Assembly: GCA_016711405.1 (NCBI GenBank)
Contig: JADJSZ010000097.1
Span: 1 to 28,598, forward strand
DNA: 28,598 nucleotides
Direction: 5' to 3'
Origin: Candidatus Hadersleviella danica
Lineage (GTDB): Bacteria; Chloroflexota; Anaerolineae; Promineifilales; Promineifilaceae
Shown: positions 1 to 8,712 of the stretch, in pieces
Layout: each line of letters opens with the position of its first letter
Position numbering within the stretch: the stretch's first letter is position 1
Position numbers and translations under genes: made by a program
The notes under the pieces: generated by a model
The model's database searches: none
Told to the model about the DNA's origin: nothing
What the model saw: only the letters and a program-made list of their open reading frames with translations

Positions 1-719
1 CCGCTGTTGCGCCAGAGGCGGATGAGGAACGCGGCCGCGAAAATATCCCCTGCGCCTGTGGCATCCACTTGTGCCACGGCCGGGGCGGCAATGTCGTGGG
101 TGCGGCCGTGGTGAAACAGCGTACACCCTTTGGCTCCACGGGTCAGGACGAGCATGTTGGCCCATTGGATGAACTGTTTGAGCAGAGCCTCATCGGACAC
201 ATCTTCTTCGCTGAGAATGACGGCCGTCGCTTTGCGGCAAATCTCTTCCGCATCGGGCAAGGGGCGGGGGTACACCCGGCCGTTGTCGCCCCATCCACGC
301 ATCCACCCCTGCGGGGTCACGCCAATGATGTGGTTGCGGAATTGGTTGATGAGCGTGGGGTCTAGTTCGTTGGCGATGGGGGCGAGGTGGACGACGGCCG
401 CGCCAAACCAGTGGGCGGGCACTTGGGCGGCCGTGATGCGGCTGGCCACACTGTGGATGGTTTGCTGGCGCGACCCGTGGCGCTCGGTGTTCTCAAAAAC
501 GGTGTCTTGCAAGGCGGGCACGCTGTGGATGTCTACACCCAAGGGCAATGCTTCGCTTAAATCGTAGCTGGGGCTGGTGCTGGTCAGCACGGCCGTGTGG
601 CAACCCAACTGGTGCGCCATGTGGGCGGCATAGGCGGCCGTGCCACCGGGGCGATACCCTGTAGGGGATATGTCGCGGCAGAGATGGCCGATAACCAGAT
701 AGTCGGGTGGGTGGTGCAT
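1..719 (-). CDS. PfkB-family carbohydrate/nucleoside kinase (partial, C-terminus outside window)
   Basis: Reading the minus strand from the ATG at 719 gives an open frame of about 239 codons that runs off the left edge. It begins MHHPPDYLVIGHLCRDI and has a glycine-rich GGTAAYAAHMAHQLG stretch, the substrate-binding signature of ribokinase-like enzymes. Near the edge is DATGAGDIFAAAFL, the PfkB signature 2 (anion hole and catalytic Asp of the GAGD motif). The family phosphorylates sugars or nucleosides (ribokinase, adenosine kinase, fructokinase) with ATP in the cytoplasm; the substrate cannot be told here. The start is supported by the early beta strand of the Rossmann-like fold directly after it; only a weak GAGGC lies upstream. 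Family call firm, substrate unknown. Confidence 0.85.
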   Translation of the reverse strand, partial: MHHPPDYLVIGHLCRDISPTGYRPGGTAAYAAHMAHQLGCHTAVLTSTSPSYDLSEALPLGVDIHSVPALQDTVFENTERHGSRQQTIHSVASRITAAQVPAHWFGAAVVHLAPIANELDPTLINQFRNHIIGVTPQGWMRGWGDNGRVYPRPLPDAEEICRKATAVILSEEDVSDEALLKQFIQWANMLVLTRGAKGCTLFHHGRTHDIAAPAVAQVDATGAGDIFAAAFLIRLWRNS

Positions 720-1044
720 GAACTGATTGCCTCGCTTGCACCTGCCATTTTACCCCACGGTGTGGGTTATGGGTATGGGTTGGGGAGTGAATGAGTTTCC
801 CGAAAATCTGCCAAGCGAAACGAACAGAGTCAAGAGGCTTTGGAAAAAGGCTTTATTGCAAAAGGGCAAAAAAGCTAAAAGGCAAAATTAGTCGAGAAAA
901 TTCGTGTAATTTGTGAAATTCGTGTCTAAAAATCCTTCCCCCCTCAGGATAGTTAAAATTTGGGAATGACCTTAGAGCGTGTTTTAAAAATATTCAGTAG
1001 GCGCGGCGCACTGAACTGGTGAACACTTTCAAACCTAGGGAACG
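720..1044. other. Intergenic region with composite repeat
   Basis: No credible gene was seen in this 325-bp gap between the 5' end of the kinase and the 3' end of the lipoprotein gene. It is AT-richer than the coding DNA. It holds a dispersed repeat at about 898-975, listed separately, and an A-rich stretch around 840-890. Confidence 0.6.
898..975 (+). repeat. Composite dispersed repeat (TTCGTGT arm plus GATAGTTAAA module)
   Basis: Positions 900-925 are identical over 26 bp to 23508-23533 and to the inverse of 23328-23353. After a TCTAAAAA tail and a short spacer comes CAGGATAGTTAAAATTTGGG (944-963). The same two modules recur together, inverted and diverged, at 7417-7492. Repeats built on ATTCGTGT words are widespread in environmental bacterial genomes; function unknown. 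Confidence 0.8.
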
Positions 1045-3271
1045 CTATTCGTTGGAAGGCTTGAGTTTGGCTTGGGCCATGATGGCAAAGGGGTTGGGCA
1101 TCGTGAACTCAGGGCCGCCAAAGGTGTAAACATCACAGCAGTTTTGCCATGCTTGCAGGTAAGCGGCCACGGCCGCTGGCTCATCCCCCGCCAATTCGTG
1201 GGCCAAGCCCAAGTAGTAGTGGTAGCCCCGAGGGGAGACAAAAGCGGGGTCGGCCGCCAGTTGGCTGAGGGCGGCGGCCGTTTCGGCCGCATCTGCCCCC
1301 GCCCAAAACGCCTCGACCAGTTGTTGGTATTGCACGACGAAGGGGGGAATGGGGGGCTGTTCCCATGAAGACGTGGCGTAGTAGTAGTACTGGGAAAGGT
1401 AGGGCGAATTCGCGGCTGTATTCCGCGCTACCCTGTACAGTTCGCCATCGGCAAGGGGGAAGAGGGCGACTGTGCCCGACATGGTGATGGTGGGCGGGGC
1501 GATTTGGGTGGTTGTGCCCAAGGGGAGCAGGTGGATGCTATGGGCGTTGGTGGTGGCCAACCACATTTCTGTGGTGAACGTGTAGGTGGGGCGAATGGCC
1601 AGCCAGCGATAAGGCCACTCATCACCCAAATCCAAAGACCCTTCACCGACGATGGGCACGCCAAGGGCACGCAAGGTTTGGCTCAGTTGGGGGAATTCGG
1701 CCGCTGGCCACTGCTGGGCCATTACTTGGGCGACGAAGGCGTGGTCGCACAGCTCGCCAGCGGCCGTGCAAGCGCGGTAGGTGTCGTCGGCCGTCTGGTA
1801 ATTCTCCAAAAAGGTTTGGGCGGGGGTTACCCAACGGCTGGCGCTGATGCTGGGGGTGGCGAGGATACGGCCGAGATAATCTTGAACCTCGGCCTGTTGC
1901 CCCAACAGGGCATGGTTGAGAGCCAAGTTAAAACGGAATTGGTCGAGAACATCGGGGGGAAATGGCTCTGCGGTGACCCACGATCGTTCAACGGGTTTGC
2001 TGTCTCCATATGTATCCGCATACGCTTGCAAGATGGCTTCTCGTTCCAACTGGCTCAAGTCAGTTTGTTGCAAAGCATAAAGACAGATATCGGCAGGCCC
2101 CACCTCGGTTAGTTGAATGCTTTCTGCTTGAAATTCCTGCCCATTCCAAGAAAAATCGGCTTCATACCATTGAACGCGAAGACAGATGTCCCCCATAAAT
2201 AATCAACTGGGCTGTTCCATCCGAGGCAACCTCGGCCGTGCCACCTCTGCGCCAACGAAATAGCTCCGCCATATTTTGTGAGTCAATTAACAGTTCTTGG
2301 GGCTGATGGCTCGAAATGTCATAAACAAACAAATCGCCACTAATCATATTCCCATTGTGGCTTCCTAAACTCAATAAAAGTTCAGGGTAACTGTCATCTG
2401 TTAAATCAACCAAAGTAAGCACATACGCTGAACTAAAAAAATTTCCTAGATCGCTGTGAATAGGGATTGTGTGGAAGCCAGTTTCTGTTGTCTCTACAAA
2501 AAATGTGGTACTACCTGCATTAGACCCAAAGATAGAGACGAGATGGCGGGGAGGCCGCACCTCATGGGCAGGCAGAGACTCGACTTGCAATTCATAGCCA
2601 GATGGATAACTTGCAAACCAGCGTTGTAGCTCGGCCTCCTCAAGGCTTACTTCGTCTGCGTTGAGCGCATTGACCAATAATTGGCTGAGAAGTTCGCTCT
2701 TGGCTCGCGCCATTTCTTCTGTCTCAGAATAGTTACTGGTAATTTCGTTAATGGCCGCCCCCAATTCCCACTTAGTGCGATAGGCAGTATTGGGATAATA
2801 ATGCAGGGCTTCGCGGTAAAAAATCGTTAAGTTGGCGAAGCCTGCATGGTAGATTTCTACGGTTGAACCACCACTAAATTGATAAGTCCAAGTGGTGTTG
2901 AAATATTGCTCCATGACGTTGGCCAGCGCATTGGCATGGTCGGCCGACCAGTCGCGCAGAACATAGGTGGCTTCGGCCGCTGGCGTACTGGGGGTCAGCA
3001 AAATGGTGGAGAAGAGGGGGGTGGCCGTGGGGGTATGGGTTGGCTGGGGGGTGTTGGTGGCCGTTGGCGTGGGGGAAGGTGGCTCGGCCGTGGCGGTACT
3101 CGTCGCCGTCGGGGTGTGCGTTAGCGTGGCGGTGGGGGTGTAGCTGGGGAAAAGCTGGACAATGGGCAGAGGGTCGCGGGTGGGGGTAGGTGGCGGGGGC
3201 GCAGTGCGACAAGCACCAAGGCTACCCACCACCAACAAGCTGGCCCATAACCAAAGGAGGGGGTGTTTCAC
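1045..3271 (-). CDS. Large secreted lipoprotein with Pro/Thr-rich linker, interrupted by a frameshift
   Basis: I read two overlapping frames (3271 down to 2162, and 2196 down to 1045) as one gene of about 741 codons. The start is the GTG at 3271: an AGGAG sits about 10 nt upstream, and the product opens with a lipoprotein signal peptide (VKHPLLWLWASLLVVGSLGAC) whose LGAC lipobox gives Cys lipidation. A Thr/Pro-rich spacer of about 60 residues follows. A beta-rich domain contains DLTDDSYPELLLSLGSHNG, like an FG-GAP/calcium-binding loop. The C-terminal half has a helical, tetratricopeptide-like look near its end (YYLGLAHELAGDEPAAVAAYLQAWQNC). The first frame ends GTAQLIIYGGHLSSRSMV. Removing one base from the run of five C at 2190-2194 would give IIYGDICLRVQWYEADFSWNG, a natural continuation. 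Function unknown; probably anchored on the outer face of the membrane. Confidence 0.7.
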
Positions 3272-3357
3272 GGCCGTTTCTCTCCTGCGCCTATGCCAAT
3301 CGGCCGAATGCGGCGGCTGAATGTCCATAGAAAGCCTCGAAGAGGGTATCCGCCCAT

Positions 3358-4605
3358 CTACAAATACATCTCTGCCCACGCCACCAGCGCATCCTCAAAA
3401 ACATTCATGGGTGGCAGAACGAGACCCGCCCCCACTTGGCCAACCCCTGCGTTTTTGTGGGCGATGCCCGTGTTGATTTGCGGCCGCACACCCAACTCGA
3501 CCACCTTGCGAATATCCACCCCCACTGGCGTGCCCCGAAAGCCAAGGGCGGGAATGGTGAAGGCGGTGTGTTCGGCCGTCGTAATTTCGTACATGCTCAG
3601 GGTGGTGTTGATGGCCAATTCGGGCGTGCCACTGATAAAGGTGACGATGGCGGGTGCAGAAGCCATCGCAAACGCGCCAATGCCCGCCGTTTCGGTAATG
3701 GTGCTGTCGCCGATGTCGCCGTTGGCATCCTCGGCCGTGAAGCCGGGGAAGTAGAGGCCATCGGGCTGGCCGACAGGGCCAGTGAACCAACGGCCGCCCA
3801 AGCCGCTTACCTTAATGCCTAGTTCAGTCCCGTTGCGTGCCATAATCGTCATGATCGTGCTTCCCTCCACGCCGTGCCCTGCATGGGCCATTGCTTTGCA
3901 ACCAGCCATGACGGGGTTGAGGACGCTGAGGGCGTTTTCCCCGAGGAATTTGAGCACGGCCGACTTATCCGCCATGCTCCCGCTCGCTTGCACCAGCAAC
4001 GGCGCGAGCTTGGCCGTGTACAAAATCGAACCTGCCTTGTTGCGATTATGCCCCTCGTCGCCCATGTGCAACGCTTCGGCCAGCAAAGCGCGAATGTCGA
4101 GGTCGTCGGGCATCATAGCCAACGCTTCGGCCAACATTGGCCCCATCACGTCGTTCATCCAGCGCAATTTGGCCAGCACGTCGGGGCTATACGCGCCATA
4201 GCGCAACACTTTGCCATACCCCTCGTTCAGGTTGGAGTAGGCCACATTGCCGTGGGTCACGTTTTGGACCACGTACACCATCATGGAGGGGGAGATGATG
4301 CCTGCCATCGGGCCGACGGCATCGTGTTCGTGGCATGGCTCCAGTTGCACCTCGCCGCTGGTGATGAGTGCCTCGGCCGTGGCTTCATCGGTGGCCAGCC
4401 CCTCAAAAATGAGTGCGCCAATGACAGCCCCGCGCAGGGGGCCGCTGGCTTTGTCCCACGCAATGGGCGGCCCCGCATGGAGCAACAGTTTGTCGTGCAT
4501 CCCCGGAATGACTTCGCGGGCGGGGCGAATGTCTTTTAGAACAGGGCGGGCGGCCATCATGCGTTCCACGGCCGTGCGGTTGGCTTGGTCAATGTTGATA
4601 TTCAT
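3358..4605 (-). CDS. DUF1116 family protein (YahG/YlbE/AllG-like)
   Basis: The frame encodes 415 residues, close to full length for the DUF1116 family (Escherichia coli YahG, YlbE). Typical segments are LLHAGPPIAWDKASGPLRGA, LEPCHEHDAVGPMAGIIS, ALHMGDEGHNRN and the Gly-rich GLGGRWFTGPVGQPDGLYFPGF. Its E. coli relative acts with FdrA and YlbF in anaerobic allantoin use, where these proteins are linked to the oxamate carbamoyltransferase step. Here no fdrA, ylbF or carbamate kinase gene is adjacent; the downstream neighbour is the lipoprotein gene, 86 bp away. I saw no clear ribosome binding site before the ATG. Family assignment is firm; the reaction in this organism is inference. Confidence 0.85.
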   Translation of the reverse strand: MNINIDQANRTAVERMMAARPVLKDIRPAREVIPGMHDKLLLHAGPPIAWDKASGPLRGAVIGALIFEGLATDEATAEALITSGEVQLEPCHEHDAVGPMAGIISPSMMVYVVQNVTHGNVAYSNLNEGYGKVLRYGAYSPDVLAKLRWMNDVMGPMLAEALAMMPDDLDIRALLAEALHMGDEGHNRNKAGSILYTAKLAPLLVQASGSMADKSAVLKFLGENALSVLNPVMAGCKAMAHAGHGVEGSTIMTIMARNGTELGIKVSGLGGRWFTGPVGQPDGLYFPGFTAEDANGDIGDSTITETAGIGAFAMASAPAIVTFISGTPELAINTTLSMYEITTAEHTAFTIPALGFRGTPVGVDIRKVVELGVRPQINTGIAHKNAGVGQVGAGLVLPPMNVFEDALVAWAEMYL

Positions 4606-4984
4606 AATCGAGCTAGGGAGAAGAATAGGGGAGGCCGCTCATAAAAGGAAAGCACCTCAGCATGGGTACGATACTCTGCCCCAGATATTTGGTCAATACC
4701 TTTGTTAAAGCACTTTCTGGAGCAACCAACCTCCTCTGCGTCCTTGGTGGCTCTGCGCCTTTGCGCCCAAAAAAGAATCCAAGTGCAAGTTGTTTGTACG
4801 GCCGTGCCGTTGGGTAAATTGGTTTGGGAGGTGGTTTGCGTTAAAATCGGCCTCTTTGCTGTTCTTCATCTCCTGCGTGCCAATTCTCGGCACAATAGGA
4901 GCCTATCCCCTCAACATTGCCACGCGCCACTTCTTCAACCAGCTACGTTGAGACCATCCTCGCCGCTCGAAAGGTTAAAAGAAT
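4606..4984. other. Divergent intergenic region with a dispersed CTCTGCG/CTTTGCG repeat
   Basis: This 379-bp gap separates divergently transcribed genes, so promoters for both should lie here. Around 4733-4770 there is a run of CTCTGCGTCCTTGG- and CTCTGCGCCTTTGCG-type words followed by CCCAAAAAAG, a degenerate word repeat seen between genes in many environmental genomes. I saw no small gene with a good start signal. Confidence 0.5.
4819..4847 (+). promoter_or_regulatory. Candidate sigma-70-type promoter for the secreted glycosidase
   Basis: TTGGTT (4819-4824) and TAAAAT (4842-4847) are separated by 17 nt, about 138 bp before the ATG at 4985. The match is moderate at the -35 box, and no transcription data are available. 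Confidence 0.3.
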
Positions 4985-6622
4985 ATGAGATACATCTGGT
5001 TAAAATTTATTCTGATTGCGTCATTTATCCTCCCGGCTCTGCTCATTTGGGGCACAAAAACCCGCCCAACTGGGGCACAAACCCGCCCAACTAGAATCCG
5101 TCCCTCGGCGGCCGAGTTTTTTGCCAACCACCAATCCGAACAAGCTGTTGTCGCCCCCAACTGCCGCTACGGCATCTCCGATACAGGCGGCTCCTCTTTT
5201 TTTGACCAATTTGGCGCGGGCTGGGTGGTCAATTTTGTACCCAGTAATAATCCCTCTTACGCTCCCGGCATGGAATATGTGCCCATCATTTGGCTCAAAC
5301 AGCTCAAAGATGGCAATGGCAACCGCTTACCCGGCTACACCTTTCACGGGGGAACCCCCCCGCTAACCGATGGCCCCGGTGGCATGGGGGAGTTGGTGGC
5401 GGCGATGCCCGGCCGTTTGTGGCTGGTTGGCAACGAAATAGACCGGCATACGGCGCAAGATGACATCATGCCCGAAATCTACGCCACCGCTTACCACGAT
5501 ATCTATTACTTCATCAAACAGCGCGACCCCTCCGCCCGTATTGCCATTTCGGGCTTGGTACAGGTCAGCCCCGCCGGTTGCAGTACCTCGATTTGGTGTG
5601 GGGAGTCGTATCTGGCGCAATATGGCCACCCCATGCCCGTGGATGTGTGGAATATGCACGCCTACGCCTTGCCTGAGATTCAGCTCAATGGACAGGATTC
5701 GGGCGCGGCCGTGGCCCTTGGCACAGACCCCAACTTGGCGCTGATAGATGCAGGTGGCCAACTCGCCCTGTGTGCCCAAAACAATGTCATGTGTATTTAC
5801 GAGCATGACCAAATGGCACAATTGCAGTATCAGGTCATTGCCATGCGCCAATGGATGAAAAACCGTGGCCAGCAAGACAAGCCGCTCATCATTAGTGAAT
5901 ATTCACTCCTCTACCCCTATATTGAGTTTGAGAATGGCACTTGTGACTATGTGCGCGATGAGTATGGCAACTGTTTTGACCCCGCACGCGTCTCGCAGTT
6001 TATGGTCAATTCGTTTAATTATTTGGAGACGGCCGCCGACCCCAATCTTGGCTATGCTCTCGACAACAACAAATTGGTTCAGCAATGGCTCTGGTTCACC
6101 TCGGCCGTGCCCGACAACGAATATGTCGGCTCTTCCAGCAAATTGATAACCAATGATTTGGCCAGCTTAACCACCGTGGGCAACACGTATGCCAGCAGTG
6201 TGGCCGCTCGGCCGCAAAACGTCAATCTCATTATCGAGCAGGTGAATAGCCCTGTGGCCAACACGACGTTGCCCCTCAGTGCCACTGTGCAACTCGAGGT
6301 GACGATTCGCAACAACGGCACCAAGCCCACCACCCAACCCACGACGCTCAATTTCTATGATGACACGGCCGCGCTGATTGGCACGGCCGTTATTCCCGCC
6401 GGGCTGGGCGGTTGTGCCATCGAATCAGCCACAGTCATCGTGCAATGGACTGATTTGGCTCCCGGCACCTATCCCTTTACGGTTGTGTTGAGTAGCGGGG
6501 AAGATTCCCATGCGGCCGATAACACAGGTGCTGGAATTGTCTTGGTCAATCCCAAGCAGATTTATTTGCCCCTCACTGCGGCAAGCTCTAGCCGGGGCAT
6601 TGTCATCATCAGCCCCCCGTAA
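4985..6622 (+). CDS. Secreted clan GH-A-like glycoside hydrolase with C-terminal CARDB-like domain
   Basis: The 545-residue product starts with a hydrophobic signal/anchor (residues 5-22). A catalytic-type domain spans about residues 60-410. It has WLVGNEIDR (Glu151) and LIISEYSLLYP (Glu305), matching the acid/base 'NE' and the later nucleophile Glu of clan A (beta/alpha)8 glycosidases, plus VWNMHAY between them. Residues about 412-530 form a CARDB-like beta sandwich (VTIRNNGTKPTTQPTTLNFYDD). The tail IYLPL followed by a short Ser-rich stretch resembles the YLPL tails common on secreted Chloroflexota proteins (recalled, not searched). The likely role is hydrolysis of an extracellular polysaccharide; the substrate is unknown. 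A 7-residue repeat (GTKTRPT/GAQTRPT) follows the signal segment. The stop overlaps the convergent Lgt-like gene by 14 bp. Confidence 0.7.
   Translation: MRYIWLKFILIASFILPALLIWGTKTRPTGAQTRPTRIRPSAAEFFANHQSEQAVVAPNCRYGISDTGGSSFFDQFGAGWVVNFVPSNNPSYAPGMEYVPIIWLKQLKDGNGNRLPGYTFHGGTPPLTDGPGGMGELVAAMPGRLWLVGNEIDRHTAQDDIMPEIYATAYHDIYYFIKQRDPSARIAISGLVQVSPAGCSTSIWCGESYLAQYGHPMPVDVWNMHAYALPEIQLNGQDSGAAVALGTDPNLALIDAGGQLALCAQNNVMCIYEHDQMAQLQYQVIAMRQWMKNRGQQDKPLIISEYSLLYPYIEFENGTCDYVRDEYGNCFDPARVSQFMVNSFNYLETAADPNLGYALDNNKLVQQWLWFTSAVPDNEYVGSSSKLITNDLASLTTVGNTYASSVAARPQNVNLIIEQVNSPVANTTLPLSATVQLEVTIRNNGTKPTTQPTTLNFYDDTAALIGTAVIPAGLGGCAIESATVIVQWTDLAPGTYPFTVVLSSGEDSHAADNTGAGIVLVNPKQIYLPLTAASSSRGIVIISPP
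5049..5092 (+). repeat. Short tandem duplication inside the glycosidase gene
   Basis: Two adjacent near-identical units, 5049-5071 and 5072-5092, share GGGGCACAAA and CCCGCCCAACT and differ by two A in the A-run. They encode GTKTRPT and GAQTRPT just after the signal segment. Confidence 0.8.
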
Positions 6623-7359
6623 TCTGGCTGGTTACTTCGGCCGTGGGGGGGAGCCTGTGAGCCAACAGAATAAATAGAAGCCCCGCGCCCAGCCCCAAAA
6701 CCATATCTGCTCGATAATCGCCCCACAAGGGCATGGGGTCGCCGCGCCAAAAAGTGAGGGCACTGTGGATGAGATTGACGGCCGCCAAACTTTCCCACCC
6801 CGACGGCCGTCTCTTGCGCCACCAAAACATCCCCCCCACCAGCAAACACAACCCCACCCCCCACACTTGCACGGGGTAGCGCACCTCCCATACCCCAAAC
6901 GCATCGGGCAAAGCGGCCGTGTACCATGCCTGCCATGTCGCCCGGCCGTAGGCACACCCCTCCAAATAACAAGCCCCCCAACCCGCCGCATGGAGCAGGA
7001 TGAGGGGTATGGCCCAAAAATCGAGATAGGGGGTCAGCGGCCGTTTTCCCCACCAGCACCACATCCCCAAGGCGAGCAAGCCACCGCCCAATGCGCCGTA
7101 ATAGCCCAGCCCCCCTTGCCCAATGCGCCACACGGCCGTGTTATTCTCGGCAAAATAGCCAAGATTCCCCAGCACGAAAGCGACACGGCCGCCCAAAATC
7201 GCCCCCAGCCCCGGCCGCCAACAGCCCATCCAACCAGCCCGCTAACTCTGGCCGTGCCTGCCACCAACTCCATGCTACCACCCCCAGCACCCCTAGCCCG
7301 AGTACGGCCGTGTAGCTATACAAAAACGCATACGGCAAACGGGTCAGAATAGGGTACAT
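6609..7359 (-). CDS. Prolipoprotein diacylglyceryl transferase-like membrane protein, frameshifted
   Basis: The N-terminal frame starts at 7359 (MYPILTRLPYAFLYSYTAVLG) and the rest is read in another frame from about 7210. Together they give about 249 residues, near the usual length for Lgt. Dropping one base from the C-run at 7209-7212 yields LLAAGLGAILGGRVAFVLGN, which contains the Lgt-type Gly-Gly-Arg motif. The frame then runs through several membrane helices and GWGACYLEGCAYGR, aligned with the conserved Cys/Gly segment of Lgt, and RYPVQVWG, matching the R-x-P-x-Q element. Lgt transfers diacylglycerol from phosphatidylglycerol to the lipobox Cys of prelipoproteins. Several motifs are relaxed, so a paralogue with another acceptor is possible. 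It overlaps the glycosidase stop by 14 bp. Confidence 0.65.
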
Positions 7360-7369
7360 AGTGGGTGAT

Positions 7370-7402
7370 ACAAGTTGGAAGTTGCAAGTTACAAGTTACA
7401 GG
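7370..7402. repeat. Heptamer array (CAAGTTG/CAAGTTA words)
   Basis: Successive 7-nt words CAAGTTG, GAAGTTG, CAAGTTA, CAAGTTA lie upstream of the Lgt-like start. The same word family forms an inverted pair at 16229-16282. Confidence 0.75.
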
Positions 7403-7416
7403 TGTTGAGCGACCTG

Positions 7417-7540
7417 TAAGGCCATTTCCCAAATTTAACTATCTTGAGGAGCGAAAACTTTTTAGACACGAAGTTCACGAATGACACGAATTTTCTTCTA
7501 ATCAATTCCGTAAATTAAGTGAATTCCGTGTTTTTTTTTA
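7417..7540 (-). repeat. Second copy of the composite TTCGTGT/GATAGTTAAA repeat
   Basis: On the minus strand it shows an ATTCGTGTC...TTCGTGTCTAAAAA arm (7463-7492), a spacer, then CTCAAGATAGTTAAATTTGG (7430-7449). This is the same module order as 898-975, with several substitutions. A further TTCCGTAAATTAAG stretch extends to about 7540. Confidence 0.7.
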
Positions 7541-7579
7541 ACCCAATGGGACAATTATTTCCCTGCAACCTCCCAACAA

Positions 7580-8455
7580 CTAATTTAGCACATACAAAAA
7601 CAACACCACCATCACACACCACAGCAACAGGGCAAATTGGAGCGGGCGGTCTTGGAGCAAAATCTCTTCGGGGGCACCCCCTTCCCCTTCCACCATCATC
7701 ACATAGAGCAGACGGAAGAGCATGTACATAATGACGGGAATGGTCAGCATCATGCTGTGGTTTGCAGGTAGCCCTTCCGCCAAAAAAGTGTACAAGCCAT
7801 AGGCCACCAACGCACTCGTCGTGACAATGCCGATGAGCCGATCCACAAATTCGAGCGTGTACGCATCTAAAATGGCGCGGTGAGTGCCCGCCCCACGGCC
7901 GAGCAAAACCAACTCATGCCGCCGCTTGCCCAGCGCCAAAAAGAGCGCCCCCAAAGCTGTGCAAACATAGAGCCACGGCGAAAACCGCGCCACCTCAATG
8001 ACGGCCACGCCCGCTCCCACTCGCAACACAAAGCCCGAAGCCACAGCCATCACATCCAGCAACACAATGTGTTTGATGTAAAAGGTATAGGCCACCTGAA
8101 TGGTGAAATAGGTGAGCAGAATGAGGCCAAACCCTGTGGTGGAGAAGGTGAAGCCTGCGGCCAAACTCCCTACGGCCAACGCAACGGCCGCGCCCCGCGC
8201 CACCCCTTGGTTCAATTGGCCAGCGGGCAACGGCCGGTTTTTCTTGATGGGGTGCTGGCGGTCACTCTCCAAATCCGCCAAATCGTTCATCAGGTAGACC
8301 GCGCTAGACATGGCGCACAGCAACACAAAAGCCAGCACCGTGCTGGCCACACGGGTGGATAGGTTTTCTAAACGGCCGTCGAACACCAACGGAGCAAAGA
8401 CAAAAGCGTTCTTCACCCACTGGCGCGGCCGCATCGTTTTCAGCAAAGGAAGCAT
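7580..8455 (-). CDS. Decaprenyl-phosphate phosphoribosyltransferase (UbiA superfamily)
   Basis: The 291-residue membrane protein from the ATG at 8455 begins MLPLLKTMRPRQWVKNAFVFAPLVF, characteristic of the DPPR synthase branch of UbiA prenyltransferases. The first Asp-rich motif is NDLADLESDRQHPIKKNRPL and the second region is YIKHIVLLDVMAVASGFVLRV. There are about eight to nine hydrophobic helices. Family members transfer phosphoribose from PRPP to polyprenyl phosphate, feeding arabinan or other cell-envelope glycan synthesis. An upstream in-frame ATG at 8527 would add 24 residues, but that stretch is made of repeat words (GQLPLANLLPINHSQFPIP), so I prefer 8455. No DprE homologues are in the window. 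Confidence 0.85.
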   Translation of the reverse strand: MLPLLKTMRPRQWVKNAFVFAPLVFDGRLENLSTRVASTVLAFVLLCAMSSAVYLMNDLADLESDRQHPIKKNRPLPAGQLNQGVARGAAVALAVGSLAAGFTFSTTGFGLILLTYFTIQVAYTFYIKHIVLLDVMAVASGFVLRVGAGVAVIEVARFSPWLYVCTALGALFLALGKRRHELVLLGRGAGTHRAILDAYTLEFVDRLIGIVTTSALVAYGLYTFLAEGLPANHSMMLTIPVIMYMLFRLLYVMMVEGEGGAPEEILLQDRPLQFALLLWCVMVVLFLYVLN

Positions 8456-8712
8456 GGGAATGGGGAATTGTGAATGGTTAATGGGGAGCAAGTTGGCCAA
8501 TGGCAACTGACCAATGACAAAGGGCAACGGACAAAATAATACCCGATTTACCCATCACAGGTAGGAAATTTGTGCTGTAGTTTACAGTTGCATAACACAT
8601 CTCACCCGTTACCAAGGTAGAATTGAGTTGGGATTGCGGAATGGGGAATGCGGAATAATCTCCCATTCACAATTCACCATTCCCAATTCACAATTCACAA
8701 TTTCTCTTACCC
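8456..8712. repeat. Divergent intergenic spacer filled with 7-nt word arrays
   Basis: This 257-bp spacer between the UbiA-type gene (-) and the histidine kinase (+) has GGAATGGGGAATTGTGAATGG-like words at its left end. At its right end (about 8665-8702) is an array of ATTCACA, ATTCACC, ATTCCCA, ATTCACA, ATTCACA. The two ends are roughly inverse, so the spacer could form a large loop. Promoters for both genes must lie in the unrepetitive middle (about 8535-8630). Confidence 0.7.

Noticed and set aside
3272..3379. ATG at 3379 as start of the lipoprotein
   Set aside because: The signal peptide begins at the GTG at 3271, which has an AGGAG at correct distance. The extra 36 residues are charged and overlap the upstream gene.
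8456..8527. Extended N-terminus of the UbiA-type protein from 8527
   Set aside because: The residues come from repeat words, and homologues start near LKTMRPRQWVKN.
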